The notes under the pieces were generated by a model that did no database searches, was not told the DNA's origin, and saw only the letters and a list, made by a program, of their open reading frames with translations. A stretch of 64,000 bases of DNA from Darksidea phi (Eukaryota > Ascomycota > Dothideomycetes > Pleosporales > Lentitheciaceae): positions 62,001 through 126,000 of the forward strand of contig JASJFT010000054.1 in the NCBI GenBank assembly GCA_030770425.1. Reading direction: 5' to 3'. Positions 10,405 to 21,764 of this stretch are shown piece after piece. The stretch's first letter is position 1; each line of letters begins with the position of its first letter. The translations under genes and the position numbers were made by a program.

Positions 10405-11851
10405 TTACTCAGGACGCTCGCACTCAATCACGCTCTCAATGCCGTTGACCATAGTATAGATATTGACGATCTTGAGCCCGCACCTTTTCTCCAGCAAGTC
10501 AGACCACTGTGCCGCGCTACGCTCCTTGCCCCCGAAGCCTGTCATCATGATAAGGTCTAGGGCAGTCTGCTCAGAGTCTTGTTTTACTGGCGGGACGACG
10601 TGCTCGTGAACGAGGAACTTGCTGTAACTAGGCTGCATGGCTTCTCTGACGCGGCCGGCAATTTTGACACAATCCTCATCCGGCCAGTCGTGGAGGATGA
10701 AATGCGTGTAATAAGCGCGTGCACCTGGGTACAAGTCATTGGTCAGCCACCCAGGCGGATAGATAGGAATGAAGGGCACATAGCAGGGGGGATTAATGCG
10801 GCGTTGAGAAACTTACCCTTCACCGGCTGTTCCGTGAAGAAGTCATATTCCATCCTTTCGATGCGCGGGTGAAGCCCCTGAATCTGTCCAAGGACAACGG
10901 GTAAGTCCTGCAGAATCAGTCGTCCAGGCGCATCCGAATACTTGGATCGGAACTGCTCCGTATAATGACCTATACCGCCACCAATGTCAACAAGCAAGAC
11001 AGTGTCGTTGTTCTCTAGATCAAAACCCTCGAGAAGTTGTTGCTTGACCGGGTAGAATCTCTCGTCACTCCACGACGGGCGCCCTAGGAGGTAGCCCGCC
11101 ATGTGGTCGTTGAAATTCTGCCCGTGCGGCGGCATTGACTGGATATGCTCAAACCAATGAAGCTTGGTATTATGAGCTATTTGATATGCTGTGTCATTTT
11201 TGTCTCTCGGGATTTTGTAGCCCTTGTCCTTAAGCCAGTCGTGAGCGTGCAGAAAAGTAGGATTGAGGATCGGCGGGCTATTTAAAAACCTATCAGTGCT
11301 GGTCTGATGCAAATTTTTGCGTAAATCTCACGCGGTGTAGTAGCCACTGGACATGACTGGCATAGATAGCGACTTGCTGAAATTGTTGGGCGTGAACTCA
11401 TCAGGAGCTGTCATATCGAGATAACCAGAAGCGGCTACATGTCGCATCATGCGCTGCAAGAGCTCCTCTTGCATGCCGAGCTGCTTGGCTAGGTCGGACA
11501 CTTTCTGAGGACCGTCGCCATTCTTTGCCATGACAGACCATAAGCCTGTATATACCCCAAACGAGATGGCCATAGTATTAGAAGGCTGGTGTTCAATTAG
11601 CCATGCAGCTCATTGTCGGGACATTTTCTACTAGCCTGCACCCAGACATGCTGAATCATGATCTCACGAGGAGTCTCGAGCGCGTGCACGAGCTCTCGCG
11701 CCTTCGCAAGCAGTTCCAGCCGGGATACCAGGGAAGCATCGCCGGCCTTGGAAAGGGCATTGCCGGCAGAAGCTACCTCTGATAAAAGCTTGGGGACCGC
11801 ATCGATGTTGGATGGGTTGACAGCCGTTTCAACACCAATAGGAAGGGCCAT
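10405..11851 (-). CDS. SAM-dependent O-methyltransferase (plant/fungal caffeate OMT type)
   Basis: Four exons (11851-11642, 11585-11332, 11289-10817, 10724-10405) give 418 residues, the usual size for fungal secondary-metabolite O-methyltransferases. The N terminus is the helical dimerisation/winged-helix part (QKVSDLAKQLGMQEELLQRMM, then SGYLDM). The SAM-binding loop is VLLVDIGGGIGHY (~254). The catalytic histidine lies in FILHDWPDEDC (~324), followed by LVHEHVVPP and DLIMMTGFGGKERS. It should transfer a methyl group to a phenolic or indolic hydroxyl; the substrate cannot be told. The second intron is only 42 nt. A truncated DMATS-type prenyltransferase lies 1.2 kb away, so both may come from one natural-product cluster. 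The frame is intact and the gene probably works. Confidence 0.88.
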
Positions 11852-11963
11852 GGCGACTGGAGGACGTTTGAATATATGAAGAGACGAAACTCAGGTACTT
11901 TCGATGAAAAGGAAGTTATCAGCAAGCGATTAAAAGAAAGGAGAGTGACTGCACGCTTATGCT

Positions 11964-12076
11964 ATGGCCGAGGTGAACGCCTCTCCGCTGCATGCATGTA
12001 ATATAGCCAAGGCGTACGCCGCTTCCGTGCATACATATGATGGCCAAGGCATACGCCTCTTCCCCGCATGCCGACC
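11964..12076 (+). repeat. Three degenerate tandem repeats of ~37-39 bp
   Basis: Three head-to-tail copies begin at 11964 (atggccgaggtgaacgcct), 12003 (atagccaaggcgtacgcc) and 12040 (atggccaaggcatacgcct). Each contains a ggcGTACGCC-like palindromic core and a gcatgc/gcatac motif. They lie just upstream of the O-methyltransferase start and could be promoter elements; no function is shown by the sequence. Confidence 0.6.
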
Positions 12077-12079
12077 ATG

Positions 12080-13041
12080 GTGGGTTTGCGGGCTGCCTAC
12101 AAGGAGTCCGGAGAAATCCTCCAAAAGTCGGACATAGAAGGAGCGTTCATATTTGGGCCTGTTCGGCACGGGCTTCTGGAAGCTCCAGATCACCGTCTGA
12201 AAGCGTAATAATCGACCTGAAGTGGAAACTGGCTGAGGGTATCAGAAACAATATTAAATAAAGCTATTTAAAACCCCTACTAGCGCTTACATAACCTATA
12301 CTTAGCCTTATTGAGCGATCTAGAGCCTCGAGAAGTTTTCTGGTGGTTATGAGGTACCGTAAGACTGTCAACTTCATCTTGGCTCTACCCTGGCCCTAAC
12401 CCTAGCTATCTGTTGTGTACCGAACAGGATTTCAGATGAGTAATCAGCGACTAATAAAGTTAGCGTAAACTATACCCCGGCCCCTTGCACGCCACCAGCT
12501 CCTTCTGAAGCCGATATGACGGTAATCTGAACCCCAGTATCGAATGGGCCCTTAGAATCGTATGGAAGATGAGCGAACCGCGGTAGCAGCCCGTTCATGA
12601 CATTCTGTAAAAGCCCGTCTGTGCAAAAGAACTTTGGACTCGGTTCGTCATGATAGTTCCCTTGTATATAATGGGGCGGAATGACACGGAAATGTATACT
12701 ACTATCTTCTCTCATACAAATTTTGTCTGTGCGGTCAATTGCGCTAGCAGTCCATTCATGCGGGGGCCTTGTATTCCTCGAAAACTGGGGAAACTTTCGG
12801 GCTCGCCCCGTTCACGGGAGGGCCCCGTGCACCGAGTATGGTCGGATGGCAGTGGTATTGAAAAGAGCTCTGGCACCTCGACATATTTGACTAGGCACTA
12901 ACTCGTCCAATTTACATCGCATCACACAATAAAGGCGCATTTGTTTAAGTCACTATCCATACAATCCTTTTTTTTTTTTTTTTTTTTTGCATCGGCTTTC
13001 CTTAGTAAGATGAATGCCTTTTGGCGGCTTGAAATCAACAC
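12080..13041. other. No supported gene
   Basis: No convincing frame. An 81-codon minus-strand ORF at 12470-12715 contains protein-like text (HYIQGNYHDEPSPKFFCTDG) but has no recognisable family. A run of 21 T residues occurs at 12968-12988. Confidence 0.4.
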
Positions 13042-13900
13042 TTGTTATCAATATGGAACTATTTTAGGGGATTTTTATCTACCCTCCTACTGGGAACTCC
13101 CTGTCATGTTGTGCCCGAGAGATATCAATACATCAGCAACCTCCATCAAACGTTTTGGTGTAGAACAACCGGATATGTGTTGGATGACCTGATGCAGGCA
13201 GCCAACTACTCCCATCAGGCTCATGGCGATATCATGTCTTTCTTCGCAGAGAACATAGCCCCGTTCCTTGGGCTTACCGGCAAGCTTAACTTTAAGAGAT
13301 GGAAAAGCTTCATGACTGACGACAATCCCCCTATCGAGGTCAGCTGGGACTGGTGTGGACCTGCCGACGAACCTATTATTCGATTTTCAATAGATCCGAT
13401 GAGCTTATCTGCGGGAACTTTCGCGGACCCGATGGATGCAACGGGGCCCGAGTCATTTAAGGATATGATATTTGAAGTCTTCCCGGAGATAGACATGTTC
13501 TGGTTTGACCACTTCAACTCCTTTTTCAACCGAGGCACAACAGAAGCCGGCGCAGAGGAAGACCACCCATCCCACATCTTCTGGGACTTCGAATTAGGCG
13601 AAACTGGGGTTACGACCAAGGCTTACTTCTTTCTCGGCCCTCTGACACGAACTATGGGAGCTCCAACTTGTGTGTAGTTGCTCAATCTCTAATTTGTGCG
13701 CCGTAATGTACACCAGACAAGCTCCAGGCTTTCAATCAGCTTGCCAGCTTCGCCAACAGTCTCGGCAATGAAGCACTAGAGTTCGAGATGCTTGCTATAG
13801 ATATAGTAGATCTAAAATCGGGCTCAAGCTCTGTTTTCAAAATCGCGGAACAAATATTTAAGGATATAGTTATTACTCTTTAAATTCTATAGGTACCTGT
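13042..13900 (+). pseudogene. Truncated DMATS-type aromatic prenyltransferase
   Basis: The open frame to 13677 matches the N-terminal half of fungal indole prenyltransferases: TFWCRTTGYVLDDLMQAANY (the usual WW..TG motif with Cys for one Trp), FFAENIAPFLG, then SFMTDDNPPIEVSWDWCG (substrate/DMAPP-binding region with a conserved Glu), PIIRFSIDPMSLSAGT and MFWFDHFNSFFN. A plausible intron (13676 to ~13722) leads to KLQAFNQLASFANSLG, EFEMLAIDIVDLKSG, which then decays into AT-rich DNA. The family normally has 400-450 residues with ten ABBA repeats; about half is missing. No in-frame ATG precedes the conserved N-terminal block: the frame opens after a stop at 13030 and its first usable codon is TTG. 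I read it as a non-functional remnant. Confidence 0.72.
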
Positions 13901-14427
13901 AAGTTCTTATTTCACTTTCACTATACTACTAGTCCGAATAAGACCTTAAGATAGTATAATCTGGTGTTAATTAATCTTTAGCTTAATAAATATCTACTTA
14001 ACTTTATTATGCTTTATTATTAGTACGAATAACCAGTAATAATGGTCTATTCTAGTACTTGATAGACAAAAGCCAATAACTTATTATAGCTTAGTTACTT
14101 ATTAAGGATACCAATTAATTTGTAAATATCAACTAATAGTCTTAGTCTATCTTCTTGCTCTCCCTTGCCCCTTCTTCTAGTATCCTACCCTCAAGGATAC
14201 CGAGCTAACGGCCAATGGAAATAAAAAGTAGATATTAATATCTATTTCGCCTCTTATATTCTAATTAATATTACATCAGCTTGAGGACATGAGCATATCA
14301 AATCGGCGCACATACTACAAAACAGGGACTGCTTTAGTATTTACAGTAACATTATTTCGCTCGGCCGACCTTGGCTATAGGAACGCGGGGAAATTCTCAG
14401 AAGTGCCCCCACTAGTCTAGCTACGCT
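13860..14427. other. AT-rich, RIP-like intergenic block
   Basis: No gene. The stretch 13860-14300 is strongly AT-rich and full of TA/TTA/TAG words, unlike the flanking genes, and it begins exactly where the prenyltransferase frame dissolves. This suggests a degraded repeat or the RIP-affected 3' part of that gene. Confidence 0.55.
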
Positions 14428-17400
14428 TCACGAGGGAGGAATTTTCCCGTGATCCAGAGTTTGGACGACTCCTATACTCTCCCTACCAGGTTTCTTTTTT
14501 CGCTCCTCAAGCCATTTTCTAGGATTTTTCACGAAGTCGAGGAAATTTTTGACATAGTACGCAAGGACAGCTGTAGCTAAAAGCATTATGAGAATGCTAC
14601 CAATGAACCAACCCCTACCCATAGGTTGAAAGACCACGTTATGTGTCTCTGGAATTGCGAAAATAGCCTGTTTTGTCTGTTAACTACAAATTCGAGACCG
14701 TATGATATAGAGACTTACAGCCATCAGTCCTATAGGAAGGTATATAATGGTGAGATAGGTCAGCCGCTCGATTGTCCGATTCTGAGCTAAAGAGGCACGA
14801 CTGTCTGCAAGTGCCAAGATGGCTTCAAACTGCCCGTAGGTCAGTAAATGTGACATATTACAAATGTGCATAAGGCTTACTGCATCCTTGTTGCGACTAT
14901 TAAGTTCGATGACACGCTCCAAATCTCCGGCCACGGCCATCAACTCCGCAAAGCAGCTCTCGAAGGAGTCAAGATACCTTTGACAAGATTTCTCCAGCTG
15001 CTCACTGCGTCTGCCAGGTCCCTAGTCCGGTGAGTTATTGCGTCCCAGAGCCGCGTACGGGAAGGGAGGCTCTTACGTCTTTGACCTGTGCGAATAGTTC
15101 CTCTTTAGCCTCCTTTATGCTTTCGATAGAGGGTTTAAGAGGGCGTTGAAATTGGTACAGAGCCTCGAGGCTCCAAAGCCGAAGTTGGAATAGACGTTCA
15201 GCATTAGAATCTTCCGACCACTTTTTGACTTCCTGGCTGAGATAGTCCTTGTAATGTTAGCAGAAGCGAGAAACTTGAAACGGCAAATTCATACATCGAG
15301 ATCCGAAACCGATAGAAGTCTCGTCAAAGCCTCCCTGTATTGCTCAATCATATTTCGGGTTATCACCTTGAGCACCTGAAGGAATACTAAGCATCGCCCC
15401 GTCTGAGGTTGATGTACGAACTGCCGCCACAGCTTTTCGGCTTTCTCAGCAATCTTATCCTTCAGATCCTCTGTAGTTAGTAACTGGGAAATAATGGTAC
15501 ATTTACTAAAATCTCCAAAGCCATTCGTTGCCAAGACAAATGATGAGACCCGAGGTTTGAAGATGTTCCTCGGCAACTCGTCTCGGTACTTCTTCTTCTC
15601 CTCCTCCTTCTTCTTCTTCTGCTCGTCGGATTGCGACTTCTCTTCGTCGGGTTGCAACTTCTCTTCGTCGGATTTCATCCCCTTGATCACTGATTGCAGA
15701 TTATGTGGAACGAAGATGGGCGCAAGATCCATACGGTTACGAAAATCATGATCCTTCTCGCGAGGGGGTTCTGATGAGCGGGCCTTTTGCGGTATGTGGT
15801 CCGGGGTTGATGGTGAGGCTGACTTTTTGGATGTAGATGATGGGTCCATGGCCTTTTCAATGTCTCTGTTTTCGGAATTGCTGGGGCTCCTCGGCGTGGT
15901 ATCGTCCACGGTTGATGGTGAGGCTGACCCCTTGATGCCCTTTTTGATGCCAGACAGGCCCGGGAAAAGGCGCGCTCGCATCCAATTGAACACCGAAGCG
16001 GCGCCGCATTTTTGTGGCTCCGCGTGAATCCCTTTCTTTTGGCGGAAGCCCCCGATCCTCCGCCTGGAGGGCGTCTTATCGCTCATATCAACATCGTCTT
16101 CGATCACCTCCCAACTAACCAGAGTGATGCGCGCTACCCAATCATTGCGGTTTTGGAAAGAGAATCTTGAAAGGTTAAGCAAGTGATTGCTTAAACAAGA
16201 GGCCGAGTGCGGACATAGAACATAGACTAATGTGTCTAGTAGGTCCTTTTTGCGCTGGAGCTCCTCCTTCTCGTTATCTGGAAGCTTGCTCTTGTTGTTT
16301 TGAAGCTCCTCCTTTATAGGACTTTTAACGAGGCTAGAAATATGTTAAAAGCTGGGCTCTCGCAACGAAGGGATTATTCTTACAGAAATCGATGCCGGAC
16401 ATCTAGATCAACAAGCTGGTATAGCTGTTAGAGTGCGTTCAAAATGGGAAATTTCGTACTTACACTGTCATGAAGCCTCTTGACTAATGTATCCAGCACA
16501 TCATCTGTCGGCTTCTTGGGGTTGTCTACGGGGAGAACCGGTTCGGAATCCTTAGAGGCGTCTATGACTACCAGTTCATTTTTGATATTGTCTCCCTTTG
16601 CGTCAATTATATCCGCCACTCGAACCCAGTTCAGCTCATTCAAGACCCGTAGACCATCTTTGGTAAAATCTTGGCATCCAGGTTCAGTGACGTATCCATC
16701 AAGTGAGGGGTCAATGGTGACATTTTTCAAATGTTCCCGTCGATACAGGTCCGGAGTATCATCCAGAGATTCCAGGAATTTGTCTGGATGATACTGGCGC
16801 GGCGGTCTCCAAGTTTCTGTCCATTCGATAGGCGGAGCTGGGCCCGCCTCCGGCATATGTAGCTCCAGAGTCTTGAGCTGCTGTGCCATCAATGTTTTCA
16901 TAGGAAGCAGCTCTTGTACTACTCTTTTCAGTTCTTTTGAAGCAACAGCAGAACGATCTTCGTGCTGCTCGTCTTCTAAATCTTTCCTATAAATGTCCAG
17001 AAGAGTAGACCCAAACACGGAGGAAGCTTCGGACTGGATAAGGCCTTTGCGAGCTTTCAGATTAGAGCGCTCCCAGCAGGCGACCAGAGTGGCTTCTGAA
17101 TTGAGGAACTGGCAGATCTTCTCCTTGTATAGGTTCGCTTCCTCTGCTCTCTGGTCCACCGTCCTCCAGTCCCTTATGTTGTAGCTTTCCTGGCAGCTGA
17201 CTACTAGCCGGCTATGGTGGCAGAGCGCGTGCACCTCCCAGGGTCCATCCGGAATTCCATCCGTAAATCCCTCTTCATCAGATTCCAAGGGACCAGGGTT
17301 TAGATATCTTGTGAAGTCGCGCCCGCTCACGCGTCTTGCCGCAAGTGACGCTACACTACCCCTACGGTGGTCGATAGTCTCTAGCCCGAGCTCGTGAGCC

Positions 17401-19588
17401 AAAAAGGAGAGCCTATCAATAATTTCGTCGTTTGCGGAGTATGGTCTCTTTGACGAGAGCTTCCCAGCGGCCACGTTCAACGCCGCCCTCTCGAGCTGGA
17501 TGACCTTGTGTTCAAGACCGGGTATTGGAAGGGTAGCTCCATACAACTTTTGAATGGAGCCGTAATGATACCACTGAAGGAATGGTATTTTCTCTTTGTT
17601 TTCAATGCCGAACATTTCGTGGTCTGGGTAAATTTCGGATAGGTAGGGAATGTTAGCTTCCGCCTTCAGACGGCTCATAACCCACGTGAATGACGCTTCA
17701 TGTTTGACTACGTACCAAAGCGTCATCATCACGTAGTAGATACTAGATCTGTCCGTGTCCTTGCTGTCCTCGCTATCTTCCGTGTCTTTCTCGAAGAGGG
17801 ATGATCTACAGTTAGAGAGCTGTTGGATCAAAAACCGAATTACGCCTTCCAGGCCAGTTCTGATACAGCAACGTTGATATTTGGCGATAGCCCCTATCCG
17901 CGTGCCCGGGGAAGCTGTAAGATCCTTTGGTTGGGTTAAGTCGCAGGTATCTTCCTCTCCTGCTCCCTCCGGGGCATCAGTGTATTTCTCATTGGAGACG
18001 TCGTCGTTAGTGCAGCTACCAAGGAAGGCATAGACCTTGACCAGAAAACGAACTTTCCAGCTGGTTATTTTTATCAGAAGTTTCCTTGGCGGTGATGGCT
18101 GTGTACTCACAAGAGCGATTTGTAGTCCGCGTCCGGCTTCAAGAAGAGATTGCTGATGAGCATAGCCGCGCGTTCCTCTCTCCGAACCTTGGAAACTTAG
18201 CCGGCATCATGTCGACGTGCAAAATCTTCTCTATGGTTCGTCCGAGTAGGCGTATCTCAGCGATCTGATATAGAGGATTTCGAGGCAGGTAATGCTTAAA
18301 AAAGATTGTATCCCACATAAAGCCGGTTGCAGAGCTCTTGTTGTCAGGATTGGCGCCGATATAGCGTCGGATGGCAGAGGAATCTGGCATGTCAGGTTTC
18401 CAAAGCTCACTCGGCAGTTTGGTACCTTCAATGATACGGAAAGCTGCGACAAATACGGCAGCCTGGTTCCCCTCCTGACGCCCTCTCTGGCCAGCTCTAG
18501 GGAACAGGGGACAGTGAGCATGACATGCTGCCCACCCATTGCGATCCAACTTGTGTGTTATTCCCCTATCTTTTTTTTCCACCGACTTGCATAACTCAAT
18601 ATCATCATAGCTATTTCGTCCCTCGCCGCTAACGTATTGATAGAGCCGTGCTTGAAAGATGATGTTCCGGTTCTTATCCATGACCTTCAAGCATTCAGAT
18701 GGAAATTCGCCGATTTCGAAATTTCTTTCTTCTTCGGATTGATCGGTGTTGGTAGCAACATTTGCCTCTTCGCCAGACTGGGGTTTGCCAACACCTGTTT
18801 CTCTCTTTTCCTCTTCGTCACCAGCTGCAGAAGTGTCCGAATTGTAGTGATTAAACTGTAGAATTCCTCCCAAAGTGAGACGGATCTCGCCCTCAGGGGC
18901 ATGTTCGGACCCATGTCTTTGGTCCAGACGCATGACTTGGTATAATGTGCCTCCTTTAATAAAGGAGAACATCACACATGTACCAATTTCCTTCTCATTT
19001 TTCAAAGGCCAATTGCAATCTCCTGTCGCTTCCTTCTTGTGCACAAGTGAGTATTCATGTAATGGCCAACGATAGTTAAAGCAGCCTCGTTCCAGCATAT
19101 TTCCGAGGCGGAATTGAGAAGGTTTTCGGCATGGAGGTGGCTCGCCACAAGATTGCGTGGACGGCTTGCCACAAGATTGCGTGGACGGCTTGCCACAAGA
19201 TTGCGTGGACGGCTCGCACGGACTTAGATCAGTCGCGACTTCTATCCCAAAGGTGCATTGTCCTCCATTATCGCGCTGAGCCCTCGCAAGAGAGGCGTAA
19301 AGAGATTCCGAGAACGCTCCTTTAACGAAGCTGACACCACGGCGAGAGGGTGCTGAAAGTTGCAACAGTTGGCCGCCATAATTACAACATGCGGCGTACC
19401 CGCAATGACCGAACTCAAAGGAGCACGCGGAAAGACCGGAGAATGCGGAGTAGCTAACGTATGAATCGCCTATTTTATTTCAGCCTTGGTCTAATCCTCG
19501 CGCGAAGCAATCTGATTTGGGAAGCCTTACCTCGGGAAGTGCGCCTGAGCCAGTTGAAGTCTTTCTCGTCGTCAGATCCATTCGCCAT
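14428..19588 (-). CDS. Large protein with CorA-like two-helix membrane C terminus
   Basis: My model has nine exons: 19588-19531, 19469-18217, 18187-18111, 18060-16464, 16415-16384 (32 nt), 16333-15295, 15247-15077, 15021-14719 and 14667-14428. They sum to 4770 nt, 1589 residues, in one frame. The start reads MANGSDDEKDFNW. The N-terminal domain is glycine/cysteine rich (GDSYVSYSAFSG, ACCNYGGQLLQLSAP) and contains three KPSTQSCG repeats. The middle is helical (DIELCKSVEK, HYLPRNPLYQIAEIRLLGRT). A low-complexity charged linker follows (DEEKLQPDEEKSQSDEQKKK). The C terminus is a long coiled coil, then RLTYLTIIYLPIGLMAAIFA and WFIGSILIMLLATAVLAYYV, the two membrane helices of fungal CorA-like proteins. 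The canonical GMN is absent, so Mg2+ transport is doubtful. The join at 18216-18188 needs a 29-nt intron or a frameshift. Confidence 0.75.
19146..19217 (-). repeat. Three 24-bp coding repeats (KPSTQSCG)
   Basis: Three nearly identical 24-bp units (core cacaagattgcgtggacgg on the + strand) encode the octapeptide [E/K]PSTQSCG three times inside the CorA-like gene. They preserve the frame and are therefore probably a recent slippage expansion that is tolerated or used. Confidence 0.85.
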
Positions 19589-21239
19589 ATCGATAATTGA
19601 GTTGAGTTTGGCCAGGCGAATCAGCGCCGCTGCCCAAGTTTGATAGGGACGGTTGGTTGCGCAGGTCTATACGTGTTATGGCGAGCTCATAAAGCGGAGC
19701 GAGCACTCGCATTTAGCTGCCCATTCCCATGCGATCGCCGATTTGATTACAGCTTTACCAGCCTCAGCTGGACCACCTCGTATAATGCCATTTGCGGCGA
19801 CTATGCTTGCACAGAAAAGGGAAGTGGTTCGGTGGCATGCTAGGATCGTGTAATTTTACCAAATGTGGACGAAGGAACAATTTCGAATCCCTGAATTCAG
19901 CTGGTCCTACATGAGACGCAGCGGTCTGGAAGAGGAAATGATGAACGTTACCCGGTAAGCAAGCAAACAGGCGAACGGTACCGGAAACTACTATGTAATG
20001 GCTCTTCTGTTATTCTGTAACAATTCAGTAGCGACAACATCGTCACAGAATGGAAGGCCCAGGTTAACGCTTCGAACTCGAAGTTCGCCTCAATGGGATT
20101 TGATCTATTAGGGCAGCCTTACCTACAGTACCTAGTGCTCACATGACAAGGCTGAAACCTCGATGCGGCATTTTAGCACCAGCTCGTGTTTACAGGGGCT
20201 GCTGCAGCCACATTAGAAAGTGGTGATAACCCCTCTCCTGCACCCCACCCCCTTCCTCTGGGCCGCGTGTTGAGGCTCGTGTCGGATGAAGCCAGTGTTG
20301 GCTGCCCACTGTTCCACGGTTGGCCGACGTCAAGCGTTCCACTCTTTTCATGTGCAGTTGAAATTTCAGTGCTGGTCTTCAGATGTATGCAGTTTATCGT
20401 TGAGTAGAAAAACTCCCCTACAATAGCATAGTTGCGCAATGCAGCTTTTCCTCAAGAAAAAAAAAATGGTGATAAGCACCGGAACAGCGTGAGCAAGTTC
20501 CGGTGAACAAAAGCCCGGAGGGAACGTTCCGACTGTCAAGCTGTGCTAGTTGAGAACGGGTGCTGTGTTATTATCAGTTATGGCGGCAGTTGATTGATGA
20601 GAACGACTGATTTCAAGCTGTAGCTGATATTAAAGTGTGTAGATAAGAAGAAAAGAGCACGAAAAAGCAGGTTTTATAACTGCTAACCCGTTGAAACTCT
20701 AGTTGATATACTCGCCTTACTGCAGTCCGTGGATGAAAGAGCCATCAGAAATCTACCGTTAAAAACAGTCATGCGTAGATCTCGACGACACCTATGGACC
20801 TACGTTGAATTAAAAATACCAAAAAACGCCCTCGGTACTAACTGCACTAATCGCTACAATTGCTAGCTTTCTTCCTTCTCCTTGGGCTGACAGCCAGCTC
20901 GTGAGCGCATAGCTTGAGAGTTGTGTAATTGTTTCAAGTTCCCTGGAATCTACTCGAATTCGGTACAGGTATTATCGTTTTTTTGTCCGGTTGAACGATT
21001 ATCAGACACTGGTATAAGTGTATATCGTAGATAGGAGGGCGGAGCTCACGACCCGCAGTTGGAGGGATAGGAGAGGTAATAGATAGCCGTCGGAATACTC
21101 AATCAATTAAACTATACTCTAATACTAGATGGATGATAACTGGTGTTCGTTGTGCCGTCGTCCGATCTCTCAGGCCCCAGCCCTAATGTGTTCCACCACT
21201 CAGTGGGACAGCCTAGTCAGCAGGACATCCCCACCAAAA
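19589..21239. other. No supported gene
   Basis: No ORF with recognisable protein or plausible exon chain on either strand. The interval holds the promoter of the CorA-like gene (near 19600-19900) and moderately AT-rich DNA at 20550-21120. Confidence 0.5.
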
Positions 21240-21510
21240 AAGACGCGTCTCTTAACACAACTCAAAATGCCGCCCAACCAGAACGCTCAGCAGCTCCGAA
21301 AATCAGGTAGACTAGATCTATCGACAAACGCGATTCGAACTAGCCAGATATCAAGCTATTGGCGCGCTGAGCAGCTATATAGTATTCCTCGATCAACGAT
21401 CCATCGACGCGTTCACGGCGCCCTCCCTTAAGCTACTATCAACGCTAGAAAACGGAAGCTATAGCTATCAGAAGAGCAGGCTCTAGTAGAGGGCCACCAG
21501 CAGCCCCCAC
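21240..21510 (+). mobile_element. Relic of pogo/Fot1-type DNA transposon (N terminus of transposase)
   Basis: The frame from 21267 reads MPPNQNAQQLRKSGRLDLST and continues AIRTSQISSYWRAEQLYSIP, RSTIHRRVHGALP. This is the Psq-type helix-turn-helix of pogo/Fot1 transposases (lineage-typical: A..Y.vPrsTlhrRl.G). After a stop the same region reads INARKRKL*LSEEQALVEG, the usual start of the second DNA-binding helix, and then the match ends. No DDE catalytic part or terminal inverted repeats were seen, so this is a short dead fragment. Confidence 0.65.
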
Positions 21511-21764
21511 AGCCTGACATTCAACCATCATGTAGCATACCGCCACATCGGAACTTTCTAACTACCAGCTGTAAATGCAGCCTGACCGCTCCTTTGAATG
21601 CTGTCGCGCTATAATCTCGCGCTAGTTGCGCATGCGGCCTCCTACCCACGAAACCCCTTCACTCTTTCCTCAGACCTCTCACTCTACATCTCTGCACCTC
21701 AACTCCGTCTTCAACCACAATAACCCACAACCATACTTTTTGGCCGCTTCATCTTGAGACAACA

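Noticed and set aside
12968..12988. Run of 21 T residues as the tail of a minus-strand retrotransposon
   Set aside because: No reverse-transcriptase text or target-site duplication nearby; simple homopolymer.
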